Origin: DATJPW01 sp963752855
GTDB taxonomy: Bacteria > Desulfobacterota > Desulfomonilia > Desulfomonilales > Desulfomonilaceae
DNA: 64,000 nucleotides
Assembly (NCBI GenBank): GCA_963752855.1
Contig: CAVVZX010000038.1
Location: forward strand, 153,850-217,849
Direction: 5' to 3'
The notes beneath the pieces were generated by a model. It was not told where the DNA came from. It ran no database searches and was given only the letters and a program-made list of their open reading frames with translations. Within the stretch, counting starts at the first letter, position 1; each line of letters begins with the position of its first letter. The translations under genes were made by a program, and so were the position numbers. Below are positions 29,080 through 38,319 of this stretch, one piece after another.

Positions 29080-29640
29080 TCAAAATACAAAGGGCACGAA
29101 CATCCTGGTCCGTTTCATATATTCCTGGTAAGGGTCGCCGAAGAAACGGACATTTTCGCCTTCTTCGACCCGTGCGGTCAGCGCCAGAAACACACTCGCT
29201 GCAATTGCAAGAACTGCGCCAAACCATGACGGATTCTTAAAGAATATCCCCCAACCTAGAAAGAATAGCGAGCTGTACATCGGGTGGCGTATGTAGTGAT
29301 ATATTCCTCCGGTCACCAGGCGAGTGGTTTTCTCCATGCCGATTAGCGAATCATCCACGCGTGTGTCGCTCGGCGCGCCCTGTAGCCGCAATCGGATCGC
29401 ACTCTCGATGATCAGGAATAGCGCTACCATCAACAGCGACCATGCGACAAGCTGATGGGGCGAAAAAGGCTCATCAATCCATTTGCGCATATTGAGTAGG
29501 AATAACACCAGCAGGAACTCCCAAGCAAAGAAGCGATAGAAACCGTGCGAGCCGGGCCTGCGCAGCGATGCCCTGGATACGTAGAGTATTCCTAAAGTCC
29601 CGCCAACAAAGATGATTCCTTCGAGCAGAAGGATTGTCAT
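29080..29640 (-). CDS. Isoprenylcysteine/phospholipid methyltransferase-like membrane protein
   Basis: Integral membrane protein of about 186 aa with four or five helices (TILLLEGIIFVGGTLGILYV, LLVLFLLNM, LVAWSLLMVALFLIIES). The SAM-binding C-terminal motif is GIYHYIRHPMYSSLFFLGWG, then PYQEYMKRTRMFVPF, typical of ICMT/PEMT relatives. ATG at 29640 chosen. Its 5' end abuts a remnant of an acyl-CoA synthetase. Substrate unknown. Confidence 0.8.
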   Translation of the reverse strand: MTILLLEGIIFVGGTLGILYVSRASLRRPGSHGFYRFFAWEFLLVLFLLNMRKWIDEPFSPHQLVAWSLLMVALFLIIESAIRLRLQGAPSDTRVDDSLIGMEKTTRLVTGGIYHYIRHPMYSSLFFLGWGIFFKNPSWFGAVLAIAASVFLALTARVEEGENVRFFGDPYQEYMKRTRMFVPFVF

Positions 29641-29767
29641 TCCTGTACACACTCTCGATGAGGTCCTTGAACATTTGGTTAGCGTATCTGGGGTTTACTT
29701 TCAAGGTTGGAGTGACTTGTCCGTCTTCTCCAGCAAAGATGACCAAGTCCATCAACGCCCTAACCAA
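29641..29767 (-). pseudogene. C-terminal remnant of a long-chain acyl-CoA synthetase-like gene
   Basis: The minus frame ending in this stretch reads ALMDLVIFAGEDGQVTPTLK then VNPRYANQMFKDLIESVY, the usual closing motif of AMP-forming acyl-CoA synthetases (TPTLKVKR, then K..IE.MY). Only about 40 codons are recognisable. A stop and loss of similarity upstream suggest that the rest has decayed. Confidence 0.45.
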
Positions 29768-30320
29768 TGCCTTAGATCACGCTGCGAGCTACATGGACGC
29801 GGACCAATTCATGCTGCCAGATGACCCAGGATCAATCCGAGGCGATTGCGGCATTCTTGGAGAAAAGGAAGCCGAAATTCAAGGGGCAATAAGCAACGTC
29901 CCAAAAGGTATCAGCTTAAAGTCGCGTATCACGGTCGGAGGCGCCAAGTTCATGTGGCGTCGGCGTTTCCCCTGGTCGGACGTTACCGCGCTGTGTTCGG
30001 GTGAGGATCAAGACATTCCGGTTGACGGAGTTTCCAAGGGTGAAGTATGCTCGAAAAGCGAACAAGAGACGCTTTTCCATCAACTTGACTGGGTTTTTGT
30101 GGCTGTTGGGCCTTCCGGCGGACCATCGGTAGGCTTATTCGGCGCCAAGGGGACCCGCACGGCGCCGGATTCCGACTCAAACACCCAGAATTGGGCAGAC
30201 CGCGGCATGATTCCGGTTGAAAACCGCGGCGCCGCCTGGAAACATGCATATACGCGGAGCGCCTTGCTTTTGTTTTAACGCAAGCATTGCTAGCTAAAGA
30301 GACGAAACTGGAAACTCTAA
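29768..30320. other. Region without assigned gene
   Basis: About 550 bases between the acyl-CoA synthetase remnant and the cupin. The plus strand is open from 29634 to 30278, but its sequence lacks any family resemblance and begins inside the methyltransferase gene. The minus strand shows short open pieces that may be decayed coding sequence. No RNA or repeat seen. Confidence 0.3.
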
Positions 30321-30335
30321 GTGTTGGAGGAAATT

Positions 30336-30740
30336 ATGATCGTAAAGAATGCGAATGACGTGAAGGACACCAAGATCGAGAGCTACCCTTACAAAAATAA
30401 GCCCTATCCGGTAAAAGATACGTGGATCCGGTGGCTGTCCCAGGCCGGCCCTGAGGGCGCGCCGGAGTATGGCCTGCGCCTGTTCACAGTAGGCCCGAAA
30501 GGCTCGATCCCGATCCACAATCACCTCTACTACCAGACTATGTACATTCTGACGGGACATCTTTCGGTTACTTCCCATGACCCCGAGACGGACGAGCCAG
30601 TGGAAACCAAGCAGATGGGCCCCCACGACTTTGTGTTCATACCCACGATGGAGCCCCACTCTATGGTGAACCTGAGCGAAACCGAAACCTCCACATTCCT
30701 GTGCTGCATCGCCAATGTTTTCGAGGAGGACAGCATCTAG
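30336..30740 (+). CDS. Cupin domain protein
   Basis: 134 aa. ATG at 30336 follows TTGGAGGAAATT. First cupin motif GSIPIHNHLYYQTMYILTGHL (Gln in place of the usual Glu) and second PHDFVFIPTMEPHSMVNLSE. A single small beta-barrel that may bind a metal. Reaction unknown. It stands alone. Confidence 0.75.
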   Translation: MIVKNANDVKDTKIESYPYKNKPYPVKDTWIRWLSQAGPEGAPEYGLRLFTVGPKGSIPIHNHLYYQTMYILTGHLSVTSHDPETDEPVETKQMGPHDFVFIPTMEPHSMVNLSETETSTFLCCIANVFEEDSI

Positions 30741-30968
30741 CGTCGTGTTTCGAGAATGGCGAGGGCGAACACTTCAACACTCCGAAACAGCCTTCCGCCA
30801 TTTTTTCTATAAAATGCGAAACCTGAAGGTTCAATGGAAGTCCGAACCGCCTGAATCACGCTAAAGCCCCCTTTTCTAAAGCGGGACCTAGGGCGGGTCG
30901 ATTCCCGGTTCAAAATCTCCCCTTGCCTCCCTTTAGTAAAGGAAGATGAACCGGAATAGGAATAATCA

Positions 30969-31169
30969 ATGTCAGACTACAAAGTGATCGCTGAAAATGA
31001 ACAAGGGTACAAGCTTATTCAAGTCGGTGAGATTGATGTAGGCGGCTACCTCGACAAACTGATTAGGGTAATGAAGCCGGATGGAACCTATGAGTTCGGA
31101 CAGCCAGTCGCTTTGCAGCGGTTCTTAAAATTTTCCTGTAAGTCTATATGGCGGATACCTTCATCTTAA
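30969..31169 (+). CDS. Small hypothetical protein
   Basis: 66 aa, MSDYKVIAENEQGYKLIQVG, DKLIRVMKPDGTYEFGQPV. ATG follows AATAGGAATAATCA. The N-terminal 50 residues look like a compact beta-rich domain; the tail (FLKFSCKSIWRIPSS) may follow a frame break. No family recognised. Confidence 0.4.
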   Translation: MSDYKVIAENEQGYKLIQVGEIDVGGYLDKLIRVMKPDGTYEFGQPVALQRFLKFSCKSIWRIPSS

Positions 31170-31182
31170 GAGAGAAATCAAA

Positions 31183-31287
31183 ATGGGAAGAAAGAAGAAA
31201 CCGATACCGGATGACCCGAAGCGATCCGATGCGGTTCGTGTCAGGCTCACCGTATCCTACAACTCAGCTCTACATGCCGCGGTGTGA
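31183..31287 (+). CDS. Very small basic protein, probably truncated
   Basis: 34 aa starting MGRKKKPIPDDPKRSDAVRV, 14 bases after the previous small gene, with GAGAGAAATC before ATG. The Lys/Arg-rich start followed by RLTVSYNSAL resembles the beginning of small DNA-binding proteins, cut short by TGA. It may be the end of a small mobile remnant. Confidence 0.3.
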   Translation: MGRKKKPIPDDPKRSDAVRVRLTVSYNSALHAAV

Positions 31288-31300
31288 CCGCTAGCCATCT

Positions 31301-31345
31301 AGAATTTTCTGAAAAGGGGTTCCAGGGGGAAAACTCTTCTCACTC
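31301..31345 (+). repeat. Dispersed hairpin repeat, partial copy E
   Basis: TCTAGAATTTTCTGAAAAGG then GGTTCCAGGGGGAAAACTC corresponds to the left half of the elements at 18531 and 44981. The right arm is missing, so it cannot form the full stem. It abuts the 3' end of the crotonase gene. Confidence 0.5.
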
Positions 31346-32132
31346 AAACGAGCCGTGTTTGCCCTTCCCTGCCGTAAAGTCTTTGCGCTCCAGCCAGGCT
31401 TTGGCCGCTGTCGATGATTTCCATTCCGTGCCTGAACTCATTTTGCAGAGCGGCTTCGAACGGCATATCCCATTGCTCGTATGCGCTGAGTCGGTCGCTT
31501 CTCATACAGCGCTGAGGGAAACGAGCGATCTGTGCCGCCAATTCTTCCGCAGCCTCGACGAGCCTGACCGTCCGGAACTACACGGTTCGCGAGTCCCATT
31601 GCCAGGGCCTCTTGAGCGCCTACCGGCCGCCCGGTGAGCATCAAATCCAGCGCTCGGCTCATGCCTATCAGGCCGCGGCAGCCGGATCGTGCCTCCATCA
31701 ATCAGCGGGACCCCGAAGCGGCGGCAGAATACTCCAAATACCGCCGATTCTTCCATCACACGCAGGTCGCACCAGAGGGCCAATTCGAGCCCGCCCGCAA
31801 CCGCGTAGCCGGACACAGCGGCTATCACCGGTTTGGTCAGCCTTAAACGGCTGGGGCCCATGGGAGCGTCCCCTTCCGGATTCAATCGAGACCTGTGATT
31901 CTCGTAGGCGGAAGAAAATTCTTTCAGATCGGCCCCGGCGCAGAATGTGCCGCCCGCGCCGCAAAAGACCCCTACGGAAGCGCCATCATCGGCGTCGAAA
32001 TCCCGAAACGACCTGGCCGAGCAAAGCGGCCGTCGGGCCATCGACAGCATTCTTGGCATATGGACGATTCAGGATGACCGTCGTGACATTGTCTTTATTT
32101 TCGACCAGGACTGGAGATTCTTTGTTTTCCAT
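31344..32132 (-). pseudogene. Enoyl-CoA hydratase/isomerase family protein, three frame breaks
   Basis: Crotonase-fold protein of about 260 aa. ATG at 32132 follows AGAAGGCGACAT. MENKESPVLVENKDNVTTVI, RPYAKNAVDG, then GGTFCAGADLKEFSSA (oxyanion), KPVIAAVSGYAVAGGLELAL, CDLRVMEESAVFGVFCRRFG and LTGRPVGAQEALAMGLANRVV are in order. Frame changes occur near 31990, 31695 and 31545. The catalytic Glu region is present (GGLELALWCD), so the original enzyme was probably active in acyl-CoA metabolism. Confidence 0.8.
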
Positions 32133-32283
32133 ATGTCGCCTTCTAAGGAGAGTGACATAATGCAACCGGCGACCGGCACGGAGGCTGGCCGCTACCAATT
32201 GGAGAGGGCGCACAGCCGTGCGTCCCTACATATCACTTCAAACCTCTGAGCGTGCTGCGAAGCCTCGGATTCACCGCAGCAAA

Positions 32284-32345
32284 TTTAGAGTTTTTTGGGA
32301 AGGGGCCGGGAAACCCTTTTTTGCACAAAAAAGGGTTTCCCGGAA
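32284..32345 (+). repeat. Long-hairpin dispersed repeat, copy B
   Basis: TTTAGAGTTTTTTGGGAAGG then GGGAAACCCTTTTTTG / CAAAAAAGGGTTTCCC, a 16-bp stem. Sequence is the same as copy A except for paired changes in the arms. It lies just after the lutC stop (32367) in the direction of transcription, so it may terminate the operon. Confidence 0.75.
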
Positions 32346-32366
32346 TATCTTCTCCTCCTCCCCTTC

Positions 32367-32864
32367 TCAAATAACTATTACCGTAAGGCGGCCGGGGCCG
32401 TGGACTCCGATGGTAAGGGTCAGCTCAATGTCCGCTGTCCTGCTCGGGCCTGTTTCCAGCGTCACATTCGTTGGAGGAGTGTCCCCCAGCGACGAGAAAA
32501 AATCGTCCAAAGACTCGTGTATGCTGCCCGAAGGCAGGATCGCCACATGATGAGCGCATAGCAGGCCGGCCTGTACCGGCTTCCCGCCTCGGCTCACAAA
32601 AACCAGACTGCCCGTTTCCGCTATAGCCGCGTATGCTTCTTCCACACAGACTGAGGCCGAAACATAATCCGGAATGAGCTTATCAGGCGAGAATTCAAGC
32701 CCCTTCTCGATCTCCGTTATAGAGGGACAGAAAACCCGATCGGTTTCGGTCAGGAGACCGGCCACAGCCCCGTTCAGCTCGCTGCCTTCACTCATGCGAA
32801 TCGGTTCCGCCGCGACCTTGGCTACATTTTCTACGAAGAGGTTGATGATTTCTTCCCGTGTCAT
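32367..32864 (-). CDS. lutC: LutC/YkgG family lactate utilization protein
   Basis: 165-aa LUD-domain protein. ATG at 32864 overlaps the lutB stop as ATGA. Motifs: ETDRVFCPSITEIEKG, VCVEEAYAAIAETGSLVFVS (the LUD-type AIAETGSL), CAHHVAILPSGSIHESLDD, and TGPSRTADIELTLTIGVHGP (typical C-terminus). LutABC together replace the classic lactate dehydrogenase, oxidising lactate to pyruvate. Third gene of the minus-strand operon. Confidence 0.9.
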   Translation of the reverse strand: MTREEIINLFVENVAKVAAEPIRMSEGSELNGAVAGLLTETDRVFCPSITEIEKGLEFSPDKLIPDYVSASVCVEEAYAAIAETGSLVFVSRGGKPVQAGLLCAHHVAILPSGSIHESLDDFFSSLGDTPPTNVTLETGPSRTADIELTLTIGVHGPGRLTVIVI

Positions 32865-34222
32865 GACACCCTCTCCCGGAAGGTTTTCGCAGCAGGTCGT
32901 GACAGCCGTTCGAGCCCTTCCTTCGCTCCGATCTTTGTGGCGATGGGCCACAGAGAAGACGCCGCAGCCTGGCCGAGATGAAAAAGGGTTGGCGATTTGA
33001 CGACCCGTGCGAAAGCGGCCATGCCGATTTGTTCGAGCTTAGGAGTAAAACCTTTTTCCACGCGCTCTTCGCGCAACTTGCGAAGAAGATCGGGGAGCGG
33101 CACCTTCACGGGGCAAACGTCTCCACACGCTCCGCAAAGCGTGGTTGCGTCCAGGAGAGGATGGGCCCTTTCCATTCCGTCAAGCAGAGTGGTCAAGACT
33201 ATGCCCATTGGTCCCGGATATGTCGATTGGTAAGCGTGCCCACCCACCATACGGTACACGGGACAGGCGTTCAGACAGGCGCCGCATCGAATGCACTTCA
33301 GCATTTCCCGATATTTGCCGGTAACGATCTTCGAGCGGCCGTTGTCCAGCAGGACGATGTGCATTTCCCGCGCTCCGGTGGTTTCCCCGGATTTTCGGGT
33401 CCCGGTTATCACGGACATGTAGCTGCTGAGGACCTGGCCAGTGGCCGATCGCGGAAGAAGCCGGATGAATTTGGGCAGGTCCGCCAACGACGGGACCATC
33501 TTTTCAATGGATAGCACAGCAATGTGCAGCGGCGGAACAGTAGTGCACATACGGCCGTTCCCTTCATTGGTGAAGAGAACAATGCTGCCGGAATCGGCCA
33601 CAGCGAAGTTTGCGCCCGATATTCCCGCCTGCGCTGAAAGGAATTCCTGTCGGAGGATCTTCTTGGCGATAGTAGCGAGAACAGCCGGATCATCCGTGTA
33701 CTCGCAACCGAGCTTTTCGGTAAAAAGCTTTCCCACTTGTCTGCGATCCTTGTGAATCGCTGGGACGAGAATATGCGACGGTGTTTCGCCGGCAATCTGT
33801 ACTATATATTCTCCGAAATCGGTTTCTACCACCGTGATGCCGTGCTCTTGCAGGTGATGATTCAGATGGATCTCCTCACTGACCATGGATTTGGATTTCA
33901 CTACCTTTTGGACAGCGCGGTCTTTGAGCAGTCCGGTTATTATTTCTTTCGCTTCCCGGGAATCCTTGGCCCGGTGGACCTTTGCGCCTGCCCTTGCTGC
34001 GTTGGTTTCGAATCGATCCACATAGTCCGCGAGGTTGTCCAACACGCTCAAACGCAACTCGGACGCTTGCTCGCGCCATTCTTCGATGGGAACTCCGGAA
34101 ATTGCGTCTGATCTCTTCGCGCTGAAAGTCTCGGCAGCGTTGGACATCGCCGCACGAAGAGCGGAATCGCGCAAGGCCGCGATGGCGTTAGTTCGAAAAG
34201 GAACAGGCGCGATGGCATTCAT
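32861..34222 (-). CDS. lutB: LutB/YkgF iron-sulfur lactate utilization protein
   Basis: 453 aa, intact. An N-terminal LUD-like domain (KSKSMVSEEIHLNHHLQEHG, SGANFAVADSGSIVLFTNEG) is followed by two 4Fe-4S motifs: CIRCGACLNACPVYR and LCGACGDVCPVKVPLPDLL. This is the standard LutB plan. It is translationally coupled to lutA (overlap 34219-34222) and lutC. Transfers electrons from lactate oxidation. Confidence 0.93.
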   Translation of the reverse strand: MNAIAPVPFRTNAIAALRDSALRAAMSNAAETFSAKRSDAISGVPIEEWREQASELRLSVLDNLADYVDRFETNAARAGAKVHRAKDSREAKEIITGLLKDRAVQKVVKSKSMVSEEIHLNHHLQEHGITVVETDFGEYIVQIAGETPSHILVPAIHKDRRQVGKLFTEKLGCEYTDDPAVLATIAKKILRQEFLSAQAGISGANFAVADSGSIVLFTNEGNGRMCTTVPPLHIAVLSIEKMVPSLADLPKFIRLLPRSATGQVLSSYMSVITGTRKSGETTGAREMHIVLLDNGRSKIVTGKYREMLKCIRCGACLNACPVYRMVGGHAYQSTYPGPMGIVLTTLLDGMERAHPLLDATTLCGACGDVCPVKVPLPDLLRKLREERVEKGFTPKLEQIGMAAFARVVKSPTLFHLGQAAASSLWPIATKIGAKEGLERLSRPAAKTFRERVS

Positions 34223-34948
34223 GCCAAACCCTCCGCCAGAATTGCGGCGATATGCTTGACCTTCACTTCACTCCCTCGCCGCCGAGCCGCGTCAGCGATA
34301 TTCATCAGGCAACCGTGATCGCAACCCGTGACAGTGTCTGCTCCAGTGCTCAATATCCAGTCCACTTTTTCGTCCGCCAAAGCCATAGAGATTTCCGGCT
34401 GCTTCGCCATGAAAATGCCTCCGAACCCGCAGCAACGGTCGGCATTCGGCAGAGGAACAAATTCGGCGCCTTTTATCGATTTCAGCAGCAGCAGAGGTTC
34501 CTCTCTAACCCCAAGTTCTCGGGTAAGCTGACAGGAGGCGTGGTATGTCAGGCGTCCCGTTCCTTGGAAGCCCTTTTCGTGGGCATGGAGCACGTTCACG
34601 AGGAATTGACTCAATTCATAGGTCCGGCTCGGCAATGGCTTCGGCCTTTTGCCTCATCCGTTCATTGTCTTTGAACAACTCGGGATAATGATTCTTGACC
34701 ATCGAAGCGCATGAGCCCGACGGGATAACAATCGGATCGGCGCTGCCGTCAAACACGGAAATGAAATGTTCAGCCGCTTTTCTGGCTTCACGGCGGTATC
34801 CGCCGCTGTCCGCAGGTTTTCCGCAGCAGGTCTGCCCTTTAGGATATTTAATGTCCACCCCGAAGTGTCTAAGCAGTTTCAGAGTGGCTTCCCCGGTTTC
34901 AGGAAACATCGTGTCTACGAGACACGTGCCGAACAGTTGAATCCGCAT
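34219..34948 (-). CDS. lutA: LutA/YkgE CCG-domain lactate utilization protein, one frame break
   Basis: About 243 aa. ATG at 34948 (MRIQLFGTCLVDTMFPETG). Two CCG domains: GQTCCGKPADSGGY with VIPSGSCASMV, then NADRCCGFGGIFM and GCDHGCLMNI. A single extra C in GAGCCGG near 34630 breaks the frame; without it the sequence reads AEAIAERTYELSQFL. First gene of the lutABC operon. No lactate permease is adjacent. Confidence 0.9.
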
Positions 34949-35039
34949 TGATATACCTCAAGTCCCGCTAAATTCGATAATGGATTACCGCTCTTGCCCC
35001 GCAAGGCCTGATATGCCTTATTCCGTGTCGAGGCTTCCG

Positions 35040-35290
35040 CCGTCCAGGATGGACGCTCTGATAGTGGGCCGGCGATTCATCGCCGGCGCCAACAACCCCG
35101 ATCAACCAGGAAGTCCCTTTTGGGGACGACTGAGTGGCTGGTTGGACAGGCTTCCAGTCTGTCCAAGGATGACGGGCAAGATGCCCGTCCCACTGTCGAT
35201 CAATCGTCCCGACGGGACTCAATAGGAATTTCTTTCCGCGAATTACCCCGGCGACAAATCGCCGGTCTGCCATCAGTCGCCCCTTTGGGG
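35040..35290. repeat. Cluster of short hairpin repeats upstream of lutABC
   Basis: Several REP-like units lie head to tail: GCCGGCGATTCATCGCCGGC (35070-35089), GGACAGGCTTCCAGTCTGTCC near 35141, GACGGGCA-AGA-TGCCCGTC (35171-35189), and CGGCGACAAATCGCCGG (about 35250). They occupy the region between lutA and the hybrid kinase. The 35171 unit is the GACCGGCA-family element with paired base changes. Confidence 0.65.
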
Positions 35291-35396
35291 CTCGAATGGA
35301 GCTAACTGAATAATCCATTCGGTAACAGTATTTCATTACCAGAGTGGCGAATGCTCTTCAAGATTTTCATCAATGCTTTACGTCAGGGAAGTCTTC

Positions 35397-37811
35397 TTAG
35401 GCGGTGTCCAAGGTCTTTCGCACTTGTTGAAGGAATTCAGCGACGTCAAAGGGTTTGCTGACAAATCCTCGGGCGCCGAGATCAAATGCCTCGCTTGAGG
35501 CTCCATCCAACGCATAGCCGCTGCTTATAAGGATTTTTGCTTGGGGGTTTAATTTAAGAAGTTCCGATATGCACTGCTTTCCGCTCATCTCCGGCATGAT
35601 CAAGTCCAACAGCACCAACGATATAGCGTCTGGTTGCTCTCGATATATCTGCAAGGCCTCTTTGCCGGTTCGAGCGGTAAGCGCTTTGTAACCGGATTGC
35701 TGGAGGATCTGTTGACCTAATTCCAGAATAAAGTCCTCATCATCGACCAGCAGGATTGTTTCCGTCCCACCTGTGACAGTGAGTCTTACCACTTCGCCGT
35801 TCGAAAGACCGTCGAGCGGCTCGGCCGCCGGAAAATAGACTTTGAAGGTAGTCCCTTTGCCCGGCTCAGTTTCGCAAGAGATATGCCCGCCATGCTGCCG
35901 AACTATTCCGTAGACCACTGACAATCCCAGACCGGTCCCCCTTCCCACATCTTTTGTCGTAAAGAAGGGATCAAAAATATGCTCCAAAGTTTCTTTGTCC
36001 ATCCCCGTTCCTGTATCCGAAATGGTGAGGAGAACGTGCGGACCGGCCACCGCCTCACCATGCAATCTGCAATATTGCTCGCCGAGAGTCACAGATTCCG
36101 TGCCAATAGTGAGTTTGCCCCCTTCCGGCATGGCGTCACGAGCATTGACCGCCAAGTTCATAATAACCTGTTCAATTTGGCCGGGATCTGCATTTATGAG
36201 AGAGGGCGAGTCTTCCAGATTCAACTCGATCTCAATCATCCTGGGGATGGTTCGACTCACAATCTGTTCCACATGTCTGATTTGATGGTTAAGGTTGATC
36301 GTTCGCTGATTGCTCTCGGTTTTTCGGCTAAACGTCAGTAAACGTTGGACGAGATCTCTTCCAGTTCGCGCAGCCTGATTTATTTTTTGGAGATCCGAAT
36401 AGTCGGAATCCGTCTCATTTTTTTGCAGTAAGAGCAATTCCGAAAAACCCATAGTGATTTGGAGCAGGTTGTTGAAATCGTGGGCAATACCTCCCGCCAA
36501 AGTTCCTATGGCTTCCATTTTCTGGGCCTGGAGAAATTGCTGTTCGAGTTCTTTGCGCTCAGTCAGGTCAGAAAACGACCCCATGATGGCAATGGCTTTG
36601 CCTGTCTTGTCCTTCACCAGAGCAGTCGCGGTTTGAAGATGTATGGAAGAGCCATCTTTTCTTTTCGCAATCAACTCGCCTGTCCACGACCCGGCGCTTA
36701 GCGTGGCCCCCCATGCTTTTCCGGCTTCTTCCTGCGAAGCCCAAAATTCCAGGATATTCTTTCCAAGCAGATCGCTTTCACGATCGTATCCCCATAACTT
36801 CATGACCGCAGGATTTATGTAAGTCAACATACCGCTAAGATCGCAGATGGCAATGCCGCTTATGGATGAGGCGATGGCGCTTTCCTTTATCTGTAACGCC
36901 TCTTCAGCCCTTTTGCGTTCAGTCACGTCACGCAATATGCTTATGGTCGAAACCAGTTGGTTACCGCTAAAAATAGGGGACCAGGAGTGCGAAACCCATT
37001 TCATTCGGCCATCTTGGGTTTCGATTCGATATTCCACATCCGTCCCGCTTACTTTTCCCAAAGGTCCTCGTAGCCGGTCCAGGTCATCCGAATGGATCAT
37101 CCACGGTTGTTTTCCGACAAGTTCTTCAGGCGGCCACCCCAACACTCTGTAGCAAGAGGAACTCACATAGGAAATGACGCCGTCAGCGCCGGTTACCATG
37201 ATCAAATCATGTGTATTCTCAACTATTAGCCTGTACCTTGCTTCACTGTCCCGCAGGGCGGATTCGATTTTTTCCCGTTCTCTTATCTCGCGCCGCAGTT
37301 CTTCCTCATGTTTCTGTTTTTGGACCAGCTGTTCGCGCTCAAGTGTCAGGTCTTCCACAAGAATCAGCAATGATCGCGACTCTCCCATCCTGATAGACCT
37401 GAAATGCATGCGCCCCCATATTCGGTTCTTTTCAATTTGAAGCACCGCTTGGTAGGTTTCAGGTTTTCTCGCTGATAAGACTCTTTGGACAATCATCTGA
37501 GCTTCTTGAGCCGCCCAGGAATTGGCAAAAAGCGATATAAAGGGTTTCCCCAGTAATTCGCTGTGGTCGAACGCGACACGCTCCCAACACTGGTTTGCGA
37601 ATGTAATCTTAGCGGATTCATCGATCAGCAGAGCAGGAATCGGAAGGGCCTGAACCAGCTTTCCGAACCATGTTTTTGTTATCCCTGTGAAGCTGAAGCT
37701 GCCCGAGGTAGTGAGTTCTTCGATGAGAAAACGGGAAAGATCCAATGATTCAGTGGCATCCTCGTCGTCATGTAATCCGTAGATCCTGGCTTCATCTGTG
37801 TGAGATCGCAC
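35397..37811 (-). CDS. Hybrid sensor histidine kinase PASx3-HisKA-HATPase-REC
   Basis: Intact 804 aa, no membrane segment, so cytoplasmic. PAS domains at roughly 48-165, 190-305 (RYRLIVENTHDLIMV) and 310-425 (SISGIAICDLSG, DLTERKE). HisKA QKMEAIGTLAGGIAHDFNNL about 430-500, ATPase NLAVNARDAMPEGGK, DTGTGMDKE, GRGTGLGLSVVYGI about 540-660, then a receiver (LLVDDEDF, LVLLDLIMPEMSG, KPFDVAEF) to 804. Very similar in order and sequence to the broken hybrid at 2-5.4 kb. It overlaps the upstream PilZ gene by 20 bases, which suggests co-translation. Confidence 0.93.
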   Translation of the reverse strand: MRSHTDEARIYGLHDDEDATESLDLSRFLIEELTTSGSFSFTGITKTWFGKLVQALPIPALLIDESAKITFANQCWERVAFDHSELLGKPFISLFANSWAAQEAQMIVQRVLSARKPETYQAVLQIEKNRIWGRMHFRSIRMGESRSLLILVEDLTLEREQLVQKQKHEEELRREIREREKIESALRDSEARYRLIVENTHDLIMVTGADGVISYVSSSCYRVLGWPPEELVGKQPWMIHSDDLDRLRGPLGKVSGTDVEYRIETQDGRMKWVSHSWSPIFSGNQLVSTISILRDVTERKRAEEALQIKESAIASSISGIAICDLSGMLTYINPAVMKLWGYDRESDLLGKNILEFWASQEEAGKAWGATLSAGSWTGELIAKRKDGSSIHLQTATALVKDKTGKAIAIMGSFSDLTERKELEQQFLQAQKMEAIGTLAGGIAHDFNNLLQITMGFSELLLLQKNETDSDYSDLQKINQAARTGRDLVQRLLTFSRKTESNQRTINLNHQIRHVEQIVSRTIPRMIEIELNLEDSPSLINADPGQIEQVIMNLAVNARDAMPEGGKLTIGTESVTLGEQYCRLHGEAVAGPHVLLTISDTGTGMDKETLEHIFDPFFTTKDVGRGTGLGLSVVYGIVRQHGGHISCETEPGKGTTFKVYFPAAEPLDGLSNGEVVRLTVTGGTETILLVDDEDFILELGQQILQQSGYKALTARTGKEALQIYREQPDAISLVLLDLIMPEMSGKQCISELLKLNPQAKILISSGYALDGASSEAFDLGARGFVSKPFDVAEFLQQVRKTLDTA

Positions 37812-38319
37812 GAAGAATTTGCAAATCTCCCCAATTTCCGCTCAAGACCTTGACCAGATCGAAACCACTAGAATCGCCGGAGTCGCTTTCCGCCTGGACC
37901 CATTTGCAGACAGCTTGAAAGATAACAGGCGAATTCAAGTCAGAGTGCTCTGCCGGAACCACAAAAGTCTTGACCTCACCAGTCCGGGCGCTAACGCCTC
38001 CTATTCTCAAGCCCGTCCTGGAGATATCGGATATCATCCCTTTATTATTAGGATTAATCTCTTCATATATCGTCAAAGGAAAAGTGACTTGGTCCCTGAG
38101 GGAAGATCGGAAATCATCGAGGTCCGCGGCGTCTTCGTAAGGAGCATTACGAGCCCGCAGCTCTGAAAATTGAATGGCTTTGGCCTCCAGGAGTTGTTTA
38201 AATAATTGTCGGAGACCAATGGCGCTAATCTTATATTTTTCCATCAGCTCAGAATCGGTCATACCAGATCGAATATCTTTGACCGCTTCTCCGGCTTTAA
38301 TTTTTCGCTGGTCGGTCAT
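37792..38319 (-). CDS. KIKA-module PilZ domain protein
   Basis: 175 aa. ATG at 38319. Residues 4-55 are the shared module (RKIKAGEAVKDIRSGMTDSE, LMEKYKISAIGLRQLFKQLL). The remainder is PilZ-like (MISDISRTGLRIGGVSARTG, FQAVCKWVQAESD, SGFDLVKVLSG), close to the 25.1 kb protein. It overlaps the hybrid kinase gene, linking c-di-GMP binding to His-Asp signalling. Confidence 0.75.
   Translation of the reverse strand: MTDQRKIKAGEAVKDIRSGMTDSELMEKYKISAIGLRQLFKQLLEAKAIQFSELRARNAPYEDAADLDDFRSSLRDQVTFPLTIYEEINPNNKGMISDISRTGLRIGGVSARTGEVKTFVVPAEHSDLNSPVIFQAVCKWVQAESDSGDSSGFDLVKVLSGNWGDLQILRAISHR

Noticed and set aside
29634..30278. Open plus-strand frame of 214 codons
   Set aside because: It starts inside the methyltransferase gene on the other strand, has no ribosome site and no family resemblance.
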